Assembly: GCA_017387565.1 (NCBI GenBank)
Contig: JAFOEY010000033.1
Location: forward strand, 25,208 to 89,207
DNA length: 64,000 bases
DNA from: Lachnospiraceae bacterium
GTDB lineage: Bacteria > Bacillota > Clostridia > Lachnospirales > Lachnospiraceae
Reading direction: 5' to 3'
How positions within the stretch are numbered: the first letter of the stretch is position 1; the number at the start of each line of letters is the position of its first letter. Shown here in pieces: positions 32,936-40,560 of this stretch. Under the pieces are notes generated by a model. That model had not been told where the DNA came from, made no database searches, and saw only the letters and a program-made list of their open reading frames with translations. A program made the position numbers and the translations under genes.

Positions 32936-34405
32936 TCACTGAATTTTTTGAAACAGCTCTTTGCATGCAGGATAGATTTGCTTAAACTGCCGGTATCTTG
33001 CTTCGTATTTTTCAACCAGAGCCGGTTCCGGTTCTACCGTATCCACAATCTTAACGATTTTTGCCGCCGCATCTTCTACGCTTGCAAACTCTCCGTTAGC
33101 CACAGCGGCAAGCATAGCACCTCCCAATGCCGGACCTTCTTCACTTTCAATCACATCTACTTTTACATTTAAAATATTGGCAATCATCTTTTTCCACAGC
33201 GGGCTCTTTGCACCACCGCCACAGATCTTGGTTCTCTCAATCTTAATACCAAGTGCTTTTGCTACTTCAAAAGAATCACGAAGTGCAAAAGCAACACCTT
33301 CTAAAACCGCCTGTGTCATATCAGCTCTTGTCGAATCCATGGTCAAACCGATAAAAGTACCTCTTGCCTGTGGATCATTAATCGGTGAGCGTTCACCCAT
33401 TAAATAAGGCAGGAAATAAACATGATTTTCACCAAGCTTTTCAATCGCTTTTTGTTCAGCCGCATAATCCTTGGTTCCGATGATTTCATCCATCCACCAC
33501 TTATTGCAGCTTGCTGCAGATAACATGCATCCCATCAGGTGATAATGACCATCTGCATGTGCAAAGGCATGCAAAGCATTAAATTTATCCACCCCGAATT
33601 TTTCCGAAGATATAAAAATGGTTCCGCTCGTACCGAGTGATATATTACAATTACCGTCTCCAACGGTACCTGTACCAACAGCCGCCGCTGCATTGTCACC
33701 GGCACCCGCAACAACTTTGCAGCTTTCCGGAATTCCAAGTTCAGCAGCAATTTCGGGAAGTACACATCCTACTGTCTCATAACTTTCGTAAACCTTTGCT
33801 AACTGTTCTTCTTTGATGCCGCAAATCTCACACATTTCCTTTGACCAGCATCTGTTCTTTACGTCAAACACTAACATGCCGGAAGCATCGGAAACATCGG
33901 TGCAGTGCACACCGGATAATTTATAAGCAATGTAGTCTTTGGGGAGCATGATTTTTTTAATTCTCGCAAAATTTTCAGGCTCTTTATTCCTGACCCACAA
34001 AATTTTGGGAGCTGTAAATCCGGTAAAAGAAATATTAGCTGTATACTCGGATAATTTATCTTTTCCGATTACATTATTTAAATAATCACATTCCTCTGTT
34101 GTACGACCATCATTCCAGAGAATGGCAGGACGTATAACCTCGTCGTTTTCATCCAGAATAACCAGTCCGTGCATCTGTCCGCCAAAGCTGATGCCTGCAA
34201 CCTGACTTTTGTCTGCATCTTGAATTAATTCTTTAATTCCGGCCATTACCTGCGTATACCAGTCTTCCGGCTTCTGCTCAGACCAGCCGGGATGTGGAAA
34301 ATACAACGGATATTCTTTGGAAACGATGTTCATAATCTTTCCGCTTCCATCCATGAGCAGTAATTTTACTGCAGAAGTACCCAGATCAACTCCAATATAT
34401 AACAT
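32936..34405 (-). CDS. xylB: Xylulokinase
   Basis: 489 aa FGGY carbohydrate kinase: N-terminal ATPase segment MLYIGVDLGTSAVKLLLMD, AGISFGGQMHGLV, then NISLGTSGTIF, and the family's C-terminal signature ICGGGAKSPLWKKMIA. It phosphorylates D-xylulose to feed the pentose phosphate pathway. The MHGLV segment after the first GGQ is typical of xylulokinase rather than glycerol or ribulose kinase. I chose the ATG at 34405 (AAGGAGGAG 5-6 nt before it). First gene of the unit, with a promoter and palindromic operator upstream. Confidence 0.93.
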   Translation of the reverse strand: MLYIGVDLGTSAVKLLLMDGSGKIMNIVSKEYPLYFPHPGWSEQKPEDWYTQVMAGIKELIQDADKSQVAGISFGGQMHGLVILDENDEVIRPAILWNDGRTTEECDYLNNVIGKDKLSEYTANISFTGFTAPKILWVRNKEPENFARIKKIMLPKDYIAYKLSGVHCTDVSDASGMLVFDVKNRCWSKEMCEICGIKEEQLAKVYESYETVGCVLPEIAAELGIPESCKVVAGAGDNAAAAVGTGTVGDGNCNISLGTSGTIFISSEKFGVDKFNALHAFAHADGHYHLMGCMLSAASCNKWWMDEIIGTKDYAAEQKAIEKLGENHVYFLPYLMGERSPINDPQARGTFIGLTMDSTRADMTQAVLEGVAFALRDSFEVAKALGIKIERTKICGGGAKSPLWKKMIANILNVKVDVIESEEGPALGGAMLAAVANGEFASVEDAAAKIVKIVDTVEPEPALVEKYEARYRQFKQIYPACKELFQKIQ

Positions 34406-34440
34406 TTTGCTCCTCCTTTTTGATATCATTCTTATCCTTT

Positions 34441-34476
34441 ATTATAACATTTAAACCTTCTCTGTGCCCGTGCACA
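34441..34476 (-). promoter_or_regulatory. xylB promoter with overlapping LacI-type palindrome
   Basis: TATAAT (complement of 34441-34446) with the near-palindrome TGTGCCCGTGCACA (34463-34476, central CG) covering the -35 position. The central CG and symmetry are typical of LacI-family operators, so the divergent regulator at 34681 probably acts here. Confidence 0.55.
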
Positions 34477-34590
34477 TTTTTATCATATATTCTTTTTTTT
34501 GAAAAATCAATATTTATTTTTTAAAACATCTGTTTTTCTTATCATTTCAGCACTTTTACTGTTTTTTTTATTTTTTATTGTGCATATTAA

Positions 34591-34611
34591 CAATATATGT
34601 GCACGATATAT
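34591..34611. promoter_or_regulatory. Second GTGCAC palindrome near the regulator gene
   Basis: ATATATGTGCACGATATATA, sharing the GTGCAC of the 34463 site, 70 nt before the LacI-family start. A candidate autoregulatory or looping operator; weaker than the first. Confidence 0.4.
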
Positions 34612-34680
34612 ATTTTTGTTGTTTTTTTGAAAAAATGGGAATAAAATATAGTTAGTTTTTTGCAGGAGGGAGATTCGTAT

Positions 34681-35700
34681 ATGGCAACCATAAAAGAAAT
34701 TGCAGAATTAGCCGGTGTTTCCAGAGGAACCGTTGACCGTGTGTTGAATAAGCGCGGAGCGGTAAATCCCAAAACAGAAGCAAAAATACTTGAAATTGCC
34801 AAAGCTTTGGATTATAAACCAAATAAAGCCGGCATCGTTTTAGCCGCACAGAAAAAGAAAATCAAGCTCGGTGTGGTAATGTTTGGTGTAGAAAATCCCT
34901 TTTTTGATGATGTGATTTTGGGTATTCGTGAAAAAGAAGAAGAGCTTCTTAGCTATAATTGCTCGGTGATCATCAAACGAATTTCTGCTTTTGGCATTAA
35001 AGATCAACTTGATGCCATTGACGAATTGCTTTCCGAAGAGATAAACGGCTTAGCCATTTCCCCTCAAAACGACCCCCTGATTGCTGCTAAAATAAATGAA
35101 TTATATGATTTAGGCATTCCAACTGTTACTTTTAATACAGATATTGCCGGTTCGAAACGCATTGCCTATGTTGGCAGCAATTATTATCGTTGTGGCCAGA
35201 CAGCAGCCGGACTAATGCATCTGATAACCAGTGGCGATGTCTATGTCGGTATTGTAAGCGGTAATTCCAATGTATTATGTCATACCGAACGAATTGCAGG
35301 CTTCCGTTCCTCTTTAAAAGAATATACAAACATTCACGAAGTAGCTTTTTTTGAAAATGATGATGACGACTTTGTCAGCTATGATAAGACTGCAAAAATG
35401 CTGAAAGAACATCCGGAAATGAATGCCATTTTCTTTGCGGCAAGCGGTGCTTATGGCGGTTGCAAAGCTGTTCTTGCAGCTAACAGACAAGATCAGATCA
35501 AAATAGTCGCTTTTGATAAAATTGAAAAAACAGTCGAAATGATTCAAAATGGTGTTATTGCTGCATCTATATGCCAAAAACCGCGCATTCAGGGTTCTTT
35601 ACCCCTCGAATTATTATTTGAATATCTGACAACAGGGGAAAGTCCAAAAAAAGAATTCCATTATATGGAAGCAGAAATCCGGATTAAAGAAAATATTTAA
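34681..35700 (+). CDS. LacI-family sugar regulator
   Basis: 339 aa. N-terminal helix-turn-helix MATIKEIAELAGVSRGTVDRVL with the following hinge helix region (DYKPNKAG), then a periplasmic-binding-like effector domain (about 60-335; GVVMFGVENPFFDDV, GIVSGNSNVLCHTERIAGF, IVAFDK). Divergent from the xylB unit, it should sense a sugar or sugar phosphate from it. The sequence GTVDRV at the recognition helix differs from the usual TVSRV and may mean an unusual operator. Start at 34681 with GGAGGGAG about 9 nt upstream. Confidence 0.92.
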   Translation: MATIKEIAELAGVSRGTVDRVLNKRGAVNPKTEAKILEIAKALDYKPNKAGIVLAAQKKKIKLGVVMFGVENPFFDDVILGIREKEEELLSYNCSVIIKRISAFGIKDQLDAIDELLSEEINGLAISPQNDPLIAAKINELYDLGIPTVTFNTDIAGSKRIAYVGSNYYRCGQTAAGLMHLITSGDVYVGIVSGNSNVLCHTERIAGFRSSLKEYTNIHEVAFFENDDDDFVSYDKTAKMLKEHPEMNAIFFAASGAYGGCKAVLAANRQDQIKIVAFDKIEKTVEMIQNGVIAASICQKPRIQGSLPLELLFEYLTTGESPKKEFHYMEAEIRIKENI

Positions 35701-35710
35701 GAAATATCTC

Positions 35711-35935
35711 CGGATTTGTGTTCCCAACATATATCTTTGCCCGCCGGCTTTTACGAGGTTTTGTGACTTTCTTAGCGGCATGGCGAGCAAAAATAATGCC
35801 CGGTTTCAACTGTCCGAAGACGAAGTCTGAGTTTTGAAACCGGGCATTTAATTATACTTTTGTGAGCATGACGCTTAGAAAGTCTAAAAACCGAAGTACG
35901 AGGCGGCAAAGATATATGTTGGGAACACAAATCCG
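35711..35935. repeat. 225-bp fold-back repeat (copy B)
   Basis: A perfect 31-bp outer inverted repeat (35711-35741 and 35905-35935, beginning CGGATTTGTGTTCCCAAC) continues inward as an imperfect stem and ends in the core hairpin ATGCCCGGTTTCAA / TTGAAACCGGGCAT (35796-35809 and 35834-35847) with inner AGAC-GAA-GTCT. The whole unit would fold as one long hairpin. It lies between the LacI-family gene and the SRP RNA, which converge. Highly similar to the 49583 copy. No coding frame. Confidence 0.93.
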
Positions 35936-35954
35936 AAATAAAATAAAATTTAAA

Positions 35955-36219
35955 ACCGTGCGTCCGGCTTCGAATCGCATCCCTATGCGTTACCTCTACA
36001 GTTAACTCAACCCAGGCACCCTCACGGCACATGGAAGATTCCCCTTAGTGCTGCTGTATTCCTACCCTGACACGGTTCGAAGATTTCCATTGCGTAAGAC
36101 CCAGATATCAACGCCACTTATAGAGGGCAGCCATAAAAACGCTAAACCCTCGGCCGGACATCACCCCTGCTAAAGCGGATTGCAGGTACAAGGCACCGCT
36201 ACTGCCCCGGCTGCACGGT
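35955..36219 (-). ncRNA. ffs: Signal recognition particle RNA, large bacterial type
   Basis: About 265 nt. The ends pair (ACCGTGC with GCACGGT). The 5-prime part GCCGGGGCAGTAGCGGTGCC with CTGCAATCCGCTTTAGCAGG is the Alu domain of large SRP RNAs. The S-domain apex reads GTCAGGG-TAGGAA-TACAGCAGCACTAAGG, the Ffh-binding helix 8 with a GGAA loop. It is the RNA scaffold of the particle that targets membrane proteins. A strong promoter lies just upstream and the 3-prime end runs into TTTTAAATTTT. Confidence 0.93.
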
Positions 36220-36226
36220 AAGTCTT

Positions 36227-36255
36227 AGTATACTTTGTTTTTACACAAAAGTCAA
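36227..36255 (-). promoter_or_regulatory. SRP RNA promoter
   Basis: TTGACT (complement of 36250-36255), exact 17-nt spacer, TATACT (complement of 36227-36232), about 8 nt before the predicted RNA 5-prime end. Confidence 0.88.
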
Positions 36256-36272
36256 TGAATGCATTCTATAGC

Positions 36273-36920
36273 TTATCGCAATTTTCTAAAAAAAGCTTTC
36301 AGTAATTCCGAGCATTCTTCCCTCATGATGCCTGTCGACAATTCCACCTGATGATTAAACTCTTTCATTTGTAAAATATTTAAAACCGATCCTGCACAAC
36401 CGGCTTTCGGATTCATACTCCCTACCACAACCCTTTTTATCCTTGCCTGAACGATGGCACCTGCACACATCTGGCAGGGCTCCAATGTGACATAAAGTGT
36501 ACAATCTTCTAATCTCCAGTCATTCAATTTCCGGCTTGCCTTGCGGATTGCGGAAATTTCTGCATGAGACAATGTACTATGATCTGTATTTCTCCGGTTG
36601 TATCCTCTGGATATTATCACATCATCCTTTACAATCACACACCCGATGGGAACCTCATTTAACACAGCCGCTTTCTTTGCCTGTCTGATGGCCTCTTTCA
36701 TATAATAGATATCCCTATTATACTGAGCTTTTTCTTCTTCCTGTTGTACTTCTAATAATTCCGCTTTTTTCTGTAAGCGGGACAATCTCCTTCTTTCTGA
36801 TTTTGTCAGCTCAGACTTTTCCTGCAACTCCAGAATTTGTTTTGATATCGTCTCCATTTCTGACAACAGATCATTGTTCAGTATCATACTTTTGGGAAAT
36901 ATCTTGTTTTTTTCTGACAT
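36273..36920 (-). CDS. tadA: tRNA adenosine(34) deaminase with N-terminal coiled-coil extension
   Basis: 215 aa, about 50 more than usual TadA. Residues from about 70 form the deaminase: zinc and catalytic SHAEISAI (His, Glu) and LEPCQMCAGA (two Cys), plus AVLNEVPIGCVIV. It changes A34 to inosine in tRNA-Arg(ACG). Before it comes a charged helical stretch (about 20-65, with LTKSERRRLSRLQKKAELLEV in parts) that predicts a coiled coil. I prefer 36920 (AAAGGA 10 nt before); an ATG at 36929 overlaps the previous gene's stop (TAATG). It lies next to the SRP RNA, a frequent neighbour of tadA. Confidence 0.92.
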   Translation of the reverse strand: MSEKNKIFPKSMILNNDLLSEMETISKQILELQEKSELTKSERRRLSRLQKKAELLEVQQEEEKAQYNRDIYYMKEAIRQAKKAAVLNEVPIGCVIVKDDVIISRGYNRRNTDHSTLSHAEISAIRKASRKLNDWRLEDCTLYVTLEPCQMCAGAIVQARIKRVVVGSMNPKAGCAGSVLNILQMKEFNHQVELSTGIMREECSELLKAFFRKLR

Positions 36921-36928
36921 CTTCTGCA

Positions 36929-37930
36929 TTATCCTTTCGTGAAATAGTAACCAAACGTTCCTGTTTGTATTTCTTCTTTTCCAGCAGGCTCAAAATCAGG
37001 AAATCCAAACATCGTAGCTACCATTTGTTCTCTTTCATAATAATTTCCCGGTACACCCAGCCGGCTTTCACCGTTTCTTTCATCCAGAACCAAATGTCCG
37101 TAATTATAGTATCCGTGAAGGAGAAAACTGTTATGAAGATAAGAGCGAAACAGCATTTCTTCTTCTAAAACACCCAGTTCTATTATTTTACGAAATCCGG
37201 ATTGTAATTCTTCCGGTTCGTCGCCAGCATCCGTTTCATCAAACGAATCACATTCCGATTCGGTTACCCTCTTCCTCATATTATCTAATCTCTGTTCTAT
37301 CGGTTTTCTCGATTCATTCGTGTGCTGTAACTCTGATAGTCTCTCTGATTCTTTACTATTCTGTCGTTCTGCCTGTTCTTCCGCCTCTCTACTATTTTGC
37401 TGCTCTGCCTGTCGTCCCGGTTCTCTGCGATTTTGCAGTGCTATCTGTTCGACGGATTCTTTTATGCTCTGCCCTTCTTTCGGTTCCTTTGGTTTGATAT
37501 ATGCTTTTTGTTCTTTCGTCTGCTCCGAATTCTTATCTGTATCCGAATTCTCCCTCTTTTCTTCCCTTTGGTCAAATTCATGCAAAGGACATTCTATGCC
37601 GCCGGATAGAAAACAGAAATTGCCCACTCGTATACACATCTCCAGATCTTTCCTGTTTCGTTGCAATAAGGCGGCTGTTTCAGCATCCATAATTCCCTTA
37701 CCAGCCAATGCCTCTTTTAAAAACGCAGAATCATTTTTGTATATCATTTCTTTTAAAACACACGCATCTTTATGAAAAAAACGGATGATCCAATCATCAT
37801 ATTGTGCAAACTCTGCAAATGCACTCAAATCCAGATGGGCCGTGGGAACTTTTTCTTTTTCATACACAAACAGTTTCACTGTCTTTTTCTTCTTATTTTC
37901 TTTTCCATCCAGATACCAGACCTTTTTCAA
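36929..37930 (-). CDS. DUF6128-like protein with 12-residue repeats
   Basis: 333 aa. The likely start is a TTG at 37930 (giving MKKVWYLDGKEN) with AGAGGTGGG upstream; the ATG at 37957 has no ribosome site. An N-terminal part (about 1-120) and a C-terminal conserved part (about 255-330: HNSFLLHGYYNYGHLVLDE, GVPGNYYEREQMVATMFGFP) frame a disordered linker. The linker holds five 12-residue repeats, such as REAEEQAERQNS and KESERLSELQHT (residues about 157-216). DUF6128 proteins are known mainly from Clostridia; function unknown. The stop overlaps the tadA upstream ATG. Confidence 0.7.
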   Translation of the reverse strand: MKKVWYLDGKENKKKKTVKLFVYEKEKVPTAHLDLSAFAEFAQYDDWIIRFFHKDACVLKEMIYKNDSAFLKEALAGKGIMDAETAALLQRNRKDLEMCIRVGNFCFLSGGIECPLHEFDQREEKRENSDTDKNSEQTKEQKAYIKPKEPKEGQSIKESVEQIALQNRREPGRQAEQQNSREAEEQAERQNSKESERLSELQHTNESRKPIEQRLDNMRKRVTESECDSFDETDAGDEPEELQSGFRKIIELGVLEEEMLFRSYLHNSFLLHGYYNYGHLVLDERNGESRLGVPGNYYEREQMVATMFGFPDFEPAGKEEIQTGTFGYYFTKG

Positions 37931-38008
37931 AAATATCCCACCTCTCAAAGTTTTCATGAGTCATTTTACTCATTTCATTCTATGAAGAGGTGGGACAAAT
38001 TATGTTTC

Positions 38009-39094
38009 TTAGTATTTCAGATTTTTTAAATATTTCATATAATTCACAACCATAAGTGCTATTTTTAATGTCAATGCATCATCAAACACACGAATATCCA
38101 GCCCGGTTGCTTTCTGAAGCTTTTCTAAGCGATATAATAAAGTGTTTCTGTGAACATAAAGCTGACGTGCTGTTTCCGATACATTTAAGCTGTTTTCCAA
38201 AAATATATCGATTGTATTCAATGTCTCTTCATCTAATTCTTTCTGCATATTTTCACCAAAAATTTCTTCAATAAACATCTGGCACAAATTTATGGGAAGC
38301 TGATAAATCAGACGTCCAATACCCAAGGTATTATATGCAACCACGTCCTTATCTGCATAAAAAATTTTACCGACATCTAAAGCCATTTTCGCCTCTTTAT
38401 AACTTTTTGACAAATCTTTTAATTCTGAAACAATTGTACCATACGCAATCTTTCCATTAATCATGATCTCTGTATTGAGCATTCCTCTGATAGTCAACGA
38501 TATATCCATCAGAGTATCATAGCCTTCATCCGGCTTTAACTGTTTAATCACAATCAGATTATGTTCGTCAACAGATGTAACAAAGTCTCCACACTGCTGG
38601 GAAAACATATTTTTTAGCATTTCCTGTATAATACTGTCACTCTCTTTTTGGACCTCCACTAAGATAACTGCACGTCTGACAGAAATATCCAGATGAAGCT
38701 TCTTGGCCCGATTATAAACATCGACCAGCAACAAGTTGTCCAGAAGAAGATTTTGAAAAAAATTGTTCTTGTCAATTTTTTCCCGGTATGCAACCAATAG
38801 ACTTTGTAATTGTTTTACGGCAATTCTGGCAATTACAATATGATCTGCCAAATCCTTGCAGATAACCACATAGGTAACTTCATCCTCATGAATCACTTTC
38901 ATATAATGATAACCACCAATGGTCTGAGATTCTGCTTCAGAATCCACAAATTCATTAATTGCATTCAGTGAGAAATCCTTTTTATCACCCGTAGATGCAA
39001 TTAGCAATCCTGCACTATCTATCACCGTCAGATCAATTTTTGTAATTTCTTTTAAATCTTCAATACAGGTCTGTATTACTTGTGTTGATAACAA
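38009..39094 (-). CDS. CdaR/PucR-family sugar-diacid-type regulator
   Basis: 361 aa. An N-terminal Diacid_rec-like sensor domain (about 1-130, LTVIDSAGLLIASTG), a middle GGDEF-like degenerate part typical of the family and a C-terminal PucR helix-turn-helix (about 295-345, NVSETARQLYVHRNTLLYRLEKLQ). CdaR activates genes for glucarate/galactarate or glycerate use in Gram-negatives; here the effector is unknown. The start is a TTG, AAAGGA about 9 nt before it. A 26-nt palindrome lies in the leader 39 nt upstream. It precedes the DUF6128 gene on the strand. Confidence 0.87.
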   Translation of the reverse strand: MLSTQVIQTCIEDLKEITKIDLTVIDSAGLLIASTGDKKDFSLNAINEFVDSEAESQTIGGYHYMKVIHEDEVTYVVICKDLADHIVIARIAVKQLQSLLVAYREKIDKNNFFQNLLLDNLLLVDVYNRAKKLHLDISVRRAVILVEVQKESDSIIQEMLKNMFSQQCGDFVTSVDEHNLIVIKQLKPDEGYDTLMDISLTIRGMLNTEIMINGKIAYGTIVSELKDLSKSYKEAKMALDVGKIFYADKDVVAYNTLGIGRLIYQLPINLCQMFIEEIFGENMQKELDEETLNTIDIFLENSLNVSETARQLYVHRNTLLYRLEKLQKATGLDIRVFDDALTLKIALMVVNYMKYLKNLKY

Positions 39095-39132
39095 ATACTC
39101 ACGTCCTTTATCTTCTTAATATAATATGATGT

Positions 39133-39158
39133 TGGGGGCAAAAGGTATTTTGACCCCA
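39133..39158. repeat. 26-nt palindrome, copy 3
   Basis: TGGGGGCAAAA / GGT / ATTTTGACCCCA, nearly identical to 28353, in the leader of the CdaR-type gene. A TATAAT box (complement of 39192-39197) lies upstream. Confidence 0.8.
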
Positions 39159-39203
39159 TGATATTAATTGACACACCAAACACCTAATACCATTATACTA
39201 GAA

Positions 39204-39231
39204 AAGGGAGATACATAAACGTATCTCCCTT
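39204..39231 (-). terminator. Terminator after the sugar ABC ATPase gene
   Basis: AAGGGAGATAC / ATAAAC / GTATCTCCCTT stem followed on the minus strand by TTTTCTAG, 22 nt after the stop. Confidence 0.88.
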
Positions 39232-39252
39232 AATTGTTTCAGGAATAAGAAA

Positions 39253-40365
39253 CTAGTTTGTGATAACCATTTCTGTTTCTTTATCGAAGATGTGAATCTT
39301 CTCAACATCAATAGCGAATTTAACAACATCGCCGGGTCTTGCTGTTGTACGAGGATCAACTCTTGCGGTCATAGGGAACTCTTCAAGATCGAAGTATAAG
39401 TAAACTTCTGCACCAAGTAACTCGTATACTCTTACTGTTGCTTCGAAAGTGCTCTGAGGAGAAGCCTCAACCATCATTTCTGAATCATATACATCTTCAG
39501 GACGGATACCAAATGTAACAGTTCTTCCATTGTAACCGCCTTCAATTAATTTTTTAGATTTAGCAGGAGGTAACGGAATGAAGTGACCAGCTACTTTTAA
39601 TACTGCTGTATCATCAACAACTTCTACAACTGCATCTAAGAAGTTCATCTGAGGTGATCCCATGAAACCGGCTACGAATAAGTTTGCGGGTTTATCATAT
39701 AAGTTCTGAGGTGTATCAACCTGCTGGATAATACCATCTTTCATAACTACGATTCTGGTACCAAGTGTCATAGCTTCTGTCTGATCATGTGTAACGTAGA
39801 TGATGGTTGTACCTAATCTCTGATGTAATTTAGCAATCTCGATACGCATCTGTACACGTAATTTAGCATCCAGGTTTGACAAAGGCTCATCCATCAGGAA
39901 TACTTTAGGATTACGCACGATAGCACGACCCATAGCAACACGCTGTCTCTGACCACCTGACAAAGCTTTCGGTTTACGGTCAAGAAGGGGAGTTAAATCA
40001 AGAATTCTAGCTGCCTCGTTAACCATTTTATCGATTTCTTCTTTCGGAACCTTTCTTAACTTAAGACCAAATGCCATGTTATCGCGAACGGTCATATGAG
40101 GGTATAACGCATAACTCTGGAATACCATTGCGATATCTCTGTCCTTAGGTTCTACATCGTTGACCATTTTGTCACCGATCCATAATTCACCGGATGAAAT
40201 ATCTTCCAGACCAGCGATCATACGAAGGGTAGTAGATTTACCACAACCTGAAGGTCCTACGAAGATAATAAACTCCTGGTCATCGATTTCAAGATTGAAA
40301 TCTTTAACTGCTTCAAATCCGTTAGGATATACTTTGCAGATATTTTTCAATGATAAGTTTGCCAT
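39253..40365 (-). CDS. Carbohydrate ABC transporter ATPase (MsmX/UgpC type)
   Basis: 370 aa. ABC domain with Walker A GPSGCGKST, signature LSGGQRQR, Walker B VFLMDEPLSNLD and switch His THDQTEAM, then a C-terminal OB-fold (TOBE) domain of about 130 aa (TFGIRPEDVY) as in MalK/MsmX. Such ATPases serve several sugar importers at once, and no permease or binding protein lies nearby, so it is likely the shared multi-porter ATPase. Strong codon bias and AGGAGG suggest high expression. Single gene with its own terminator. Confidence 0.95.
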   Translation of the reverse strand: MANLSLKNICKVYPNGFEAVKDFNLEIDDQEFIIFVGPSGCGKSTTLRMIAGLEDISSGELWIGDKMVNDVEPKDRDIAMVFQSYALYPHMTVRDNMAFGLKLRKVPKEEIDKMVNEAARILDLTPLLDRKPKALSGGQRQRVAMGRAIVRNPKVFLMDEPLSNLDAKLRVQMRIEIAKLHQRLGTTIIYVTHDQTEAMTLGTRIVVMKDGIIQQVDTPQNLYDKPANLFVAGFMGSPQMNFLDAVVEVVDDTAVLKVAGHFIPLPPAKSKKLIEGGYNGRTVTFGIRPEDVYDSEMMVEASPQSTFEATVRVYELLGAEVYLYFDLEEFPMTARVDPRTTARPGDVVKFAIDVEKIHIFDKETEMVITN

Positions 40366-40560
40366 TTATTTTTCCTCCTAATATTGTTTCATCACGCGGC
40401 CCACGGCCTATGTTTCTAGTATAAAGGATGCCTTATTTTTTTCCTATGACACTATTATACAAAGAATTTTTTTTAATTTATACATTTTGCCCAATCACTT
40501 TGGTTCTGTCAAATTTCAGTTTCATCTCATAACATCGACTATTTCTATCAGCTTAAAATC

